A stretch of DNA of 7,283 nt from positions 1-7,283 of the forward strand of contig JARFRJ010000040.1 of the NCBI GenBank assembly GCA_029287305.1. The letters run 5' to 3'. Origin of the DNA: Hyphomonas sp. (GTDB lineage: Bacteria > Pseudomonadota > Alphaproteobacteria > Caulobacterales > Hyphomonadaceae). Numbering within the stretch: the stretch's first letter is position 1; the number at the start of each line of letters is the position of its first letter. Shown piece after piece: positions 7,201 to 7,283 of the stretch. The position numbers were made by a program, and so were the translations under genes. The notes under the pieces were generated by a model. It searched no databases and was not told the DNA's origin. It worked only from the letters and a program-made list of their open reading frames with translations.

Positions 7201-7283
7201 GGCACCATCTCCTTTGGCGGCGGGGCCTCTGAATGGTTTGTGCAATTATCAACCGCTGTCGTCTTCGGGCTTGGCTTTTCCAC
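4228..7283 (+). CDS. RND family efflux permease (C-terminus cut by window edge)
   Basis: Inner-membrane proton-driven pump of the AcrB/CzcA superfamily. My reading is open for 1018 codons from ATG 4228 to the window end, which should be nearly the full length, with only the end of the last membrane region missing. TM1 spans about residues 13-31, followed by the IPKESDPEV and VTLPGVSPED segments typical of the family. The first membrane block includes TM2 (334-350), TM3 with IPSSF (363-367) and TM4 with GILVDGAIVVVE (394-405). The second half has TM8 (864-882), TM9 (890-908), TM10 with GIVVNNNIVLID (929-940) and TM11 with RIRPILLTT. Of the AcrB proton-relay residues, Asp407 is kept as Asp398, Asp408 is Gly399 and Lys940 is Asn933. 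VDGA also occurs in CzcA-type metal pumps, but the rest does not look clearly CzcA-like, so drug versus metal substrate is open. The adaptor gene ends 4 bp upstream. No outer-membrane factor is in view. Confidence 0.96.
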   Translation, partial: MHSLIDGAIDKARMIVVILLSALIAGSLTYINIPKESDPEVAVPYVGVTVTLPGVSPEDSERLIVRPLETQLQTLEGLKEYTSLAAEGVGLVTLEFENSFDPEQAFLDTQEKVDLAERDMPASIDAPVLQEINTALFPILVVNLYGDVPERGLNQIAQSLKNDLEALPGVLEANIRGNREEVLEILIDPLKLETYNISYQEILQAISANNQLIPAGRIDTGAGRFPVKVPSLIRAAEDAWGLPIRKSGDTVITLKDVADIRRTFKDREVYGQFNGQNALGIQIVKRAGANILSTVEEVKGVIEASEESWPDTLKVALSSDISTQIESQFGQLQAAIMTAILLVMIIVVAALNLRSAALVGVAIPSSFVVSFLLLGAMGFTLNTMVMFGMLIAVGILVDGAIVVVEYADRKMAEGLNKVDAYRMAAKRMFWPIVASNATTLAAFVPFLFWNSLLGEFMSYLPITLIFVLTSSLIMALIFLPVLGSIFGGRGSTPDKTSRLTALSGEGAGPLQAEGWLGRYAGLTRTLIRRPLMVTGGAFGAIGLVFFWFSQTQHPTELFLDLEPEEVFVFVSGQGSLSAEEEFKIVSRVQDAALQVPGVRSLSMTSGNPAGEFRPFGTSGPTDTIGSLLVTLQTRMYGYNGRTAEADLRKAVEAIPGARIEINVRQQGPPTGKDVQISVRSEDHDRLIEVSETIRQRLDNDPELREIDDTRSLPGIEYEIQVDRAEAGKYGVDVTEIGRVVQLVTNGVLSGIYRPFDALEEVEIRTRLPEAYRGVAALDTLRIATPAGQVPLSNFVTRVPKPRVSVINRRQGLREISLRANAIEQGQGAAKVEELKDWIASSGLDQGVQITFEGADEDAAEAAAFFQIAAFSALFLMAVILLWEFNNFYHVILTLMAVVLSTTGVLIGIQLFLPYISVLMIGTGIVALAGIVVNNNIVLIDTFQRLKKTGRSAEDAAIMAAAQRIRPILLTTATTICGLLPMMYQMNVNFASGTISFGGGASEWFVQLSTAVVFGLGFS

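Noticed and set aside
6727..7245. Minus-strand open frame of 172 codons
   Set aside because: It lies wholly antisense to the RND permease, whose reading is continuous and has clear TM8-TM11 motifs. Its Gln/His/Asn-rich composition is what an antisense frame of this gene would give.

Overview
The window looks like an ordinary chromosomal segment of an alphaproteobacterium of moderate G+C, about half G+C by eye. The basis is the gene order (a lytic transglycosylase divergent from dapA, with smpB directly downstream), which I recall as common in Alphaproteobacteria, together with the protein flavour. A marine lineage such as SAR116 or a relative is possible, but that is a guess. I see no rRNA, tRNA, insertion sequence, CRISPR array or phage gene.

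Layout. Positions 1-1112 (minus strand) hold the N-terminal 370 codons of a periplasmic soluble lytic murein transglycosylase; its catalytic domain lies outside the window. Positions 1113-1289 are a divergent intergenic region with a plausible dapA promoter and two adjacent perfect inverted repeats. Positions 1290-2641 hold dapA and smpB, which overlap by ATGA and are probably cotranscribed. Positions 2642-3128 are a long gap with no convincing gene. Its first 130 bases show a striking alternation of G/C-rich and A/T-rich blocks at about 10 bp, with six GGNKCA-like hexamers on the same helical phase; the rest is AT-rich. Positions 3129-7283 hold a two-gene efflux operon: a membrane fusion protein and, 4 bp later, an RND permease running off the right edge after 1018 codons.

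How the genes work together. Slt cleaves peptidoglycan. DapA commits aspartate semialdehyde to lysine and diaminopimelate, a peptidoglycan precursor, so the divergent pair shares a cell-wall theme. SmpB works with tmRNA in ribosome rescue and is a neighbour by position rather than by pathway. The fusion protein and permease would form two parts of a tripartite pump; no outer-membrane factor or regulator is in view.

I do not see a wholly new system. The most notable points are the helically phased block after smpB, the altered proton-relay residues of the RND permease (VDG in TM4, NNN in TM10), and the inverted repeat over the likely -35 of dapA.
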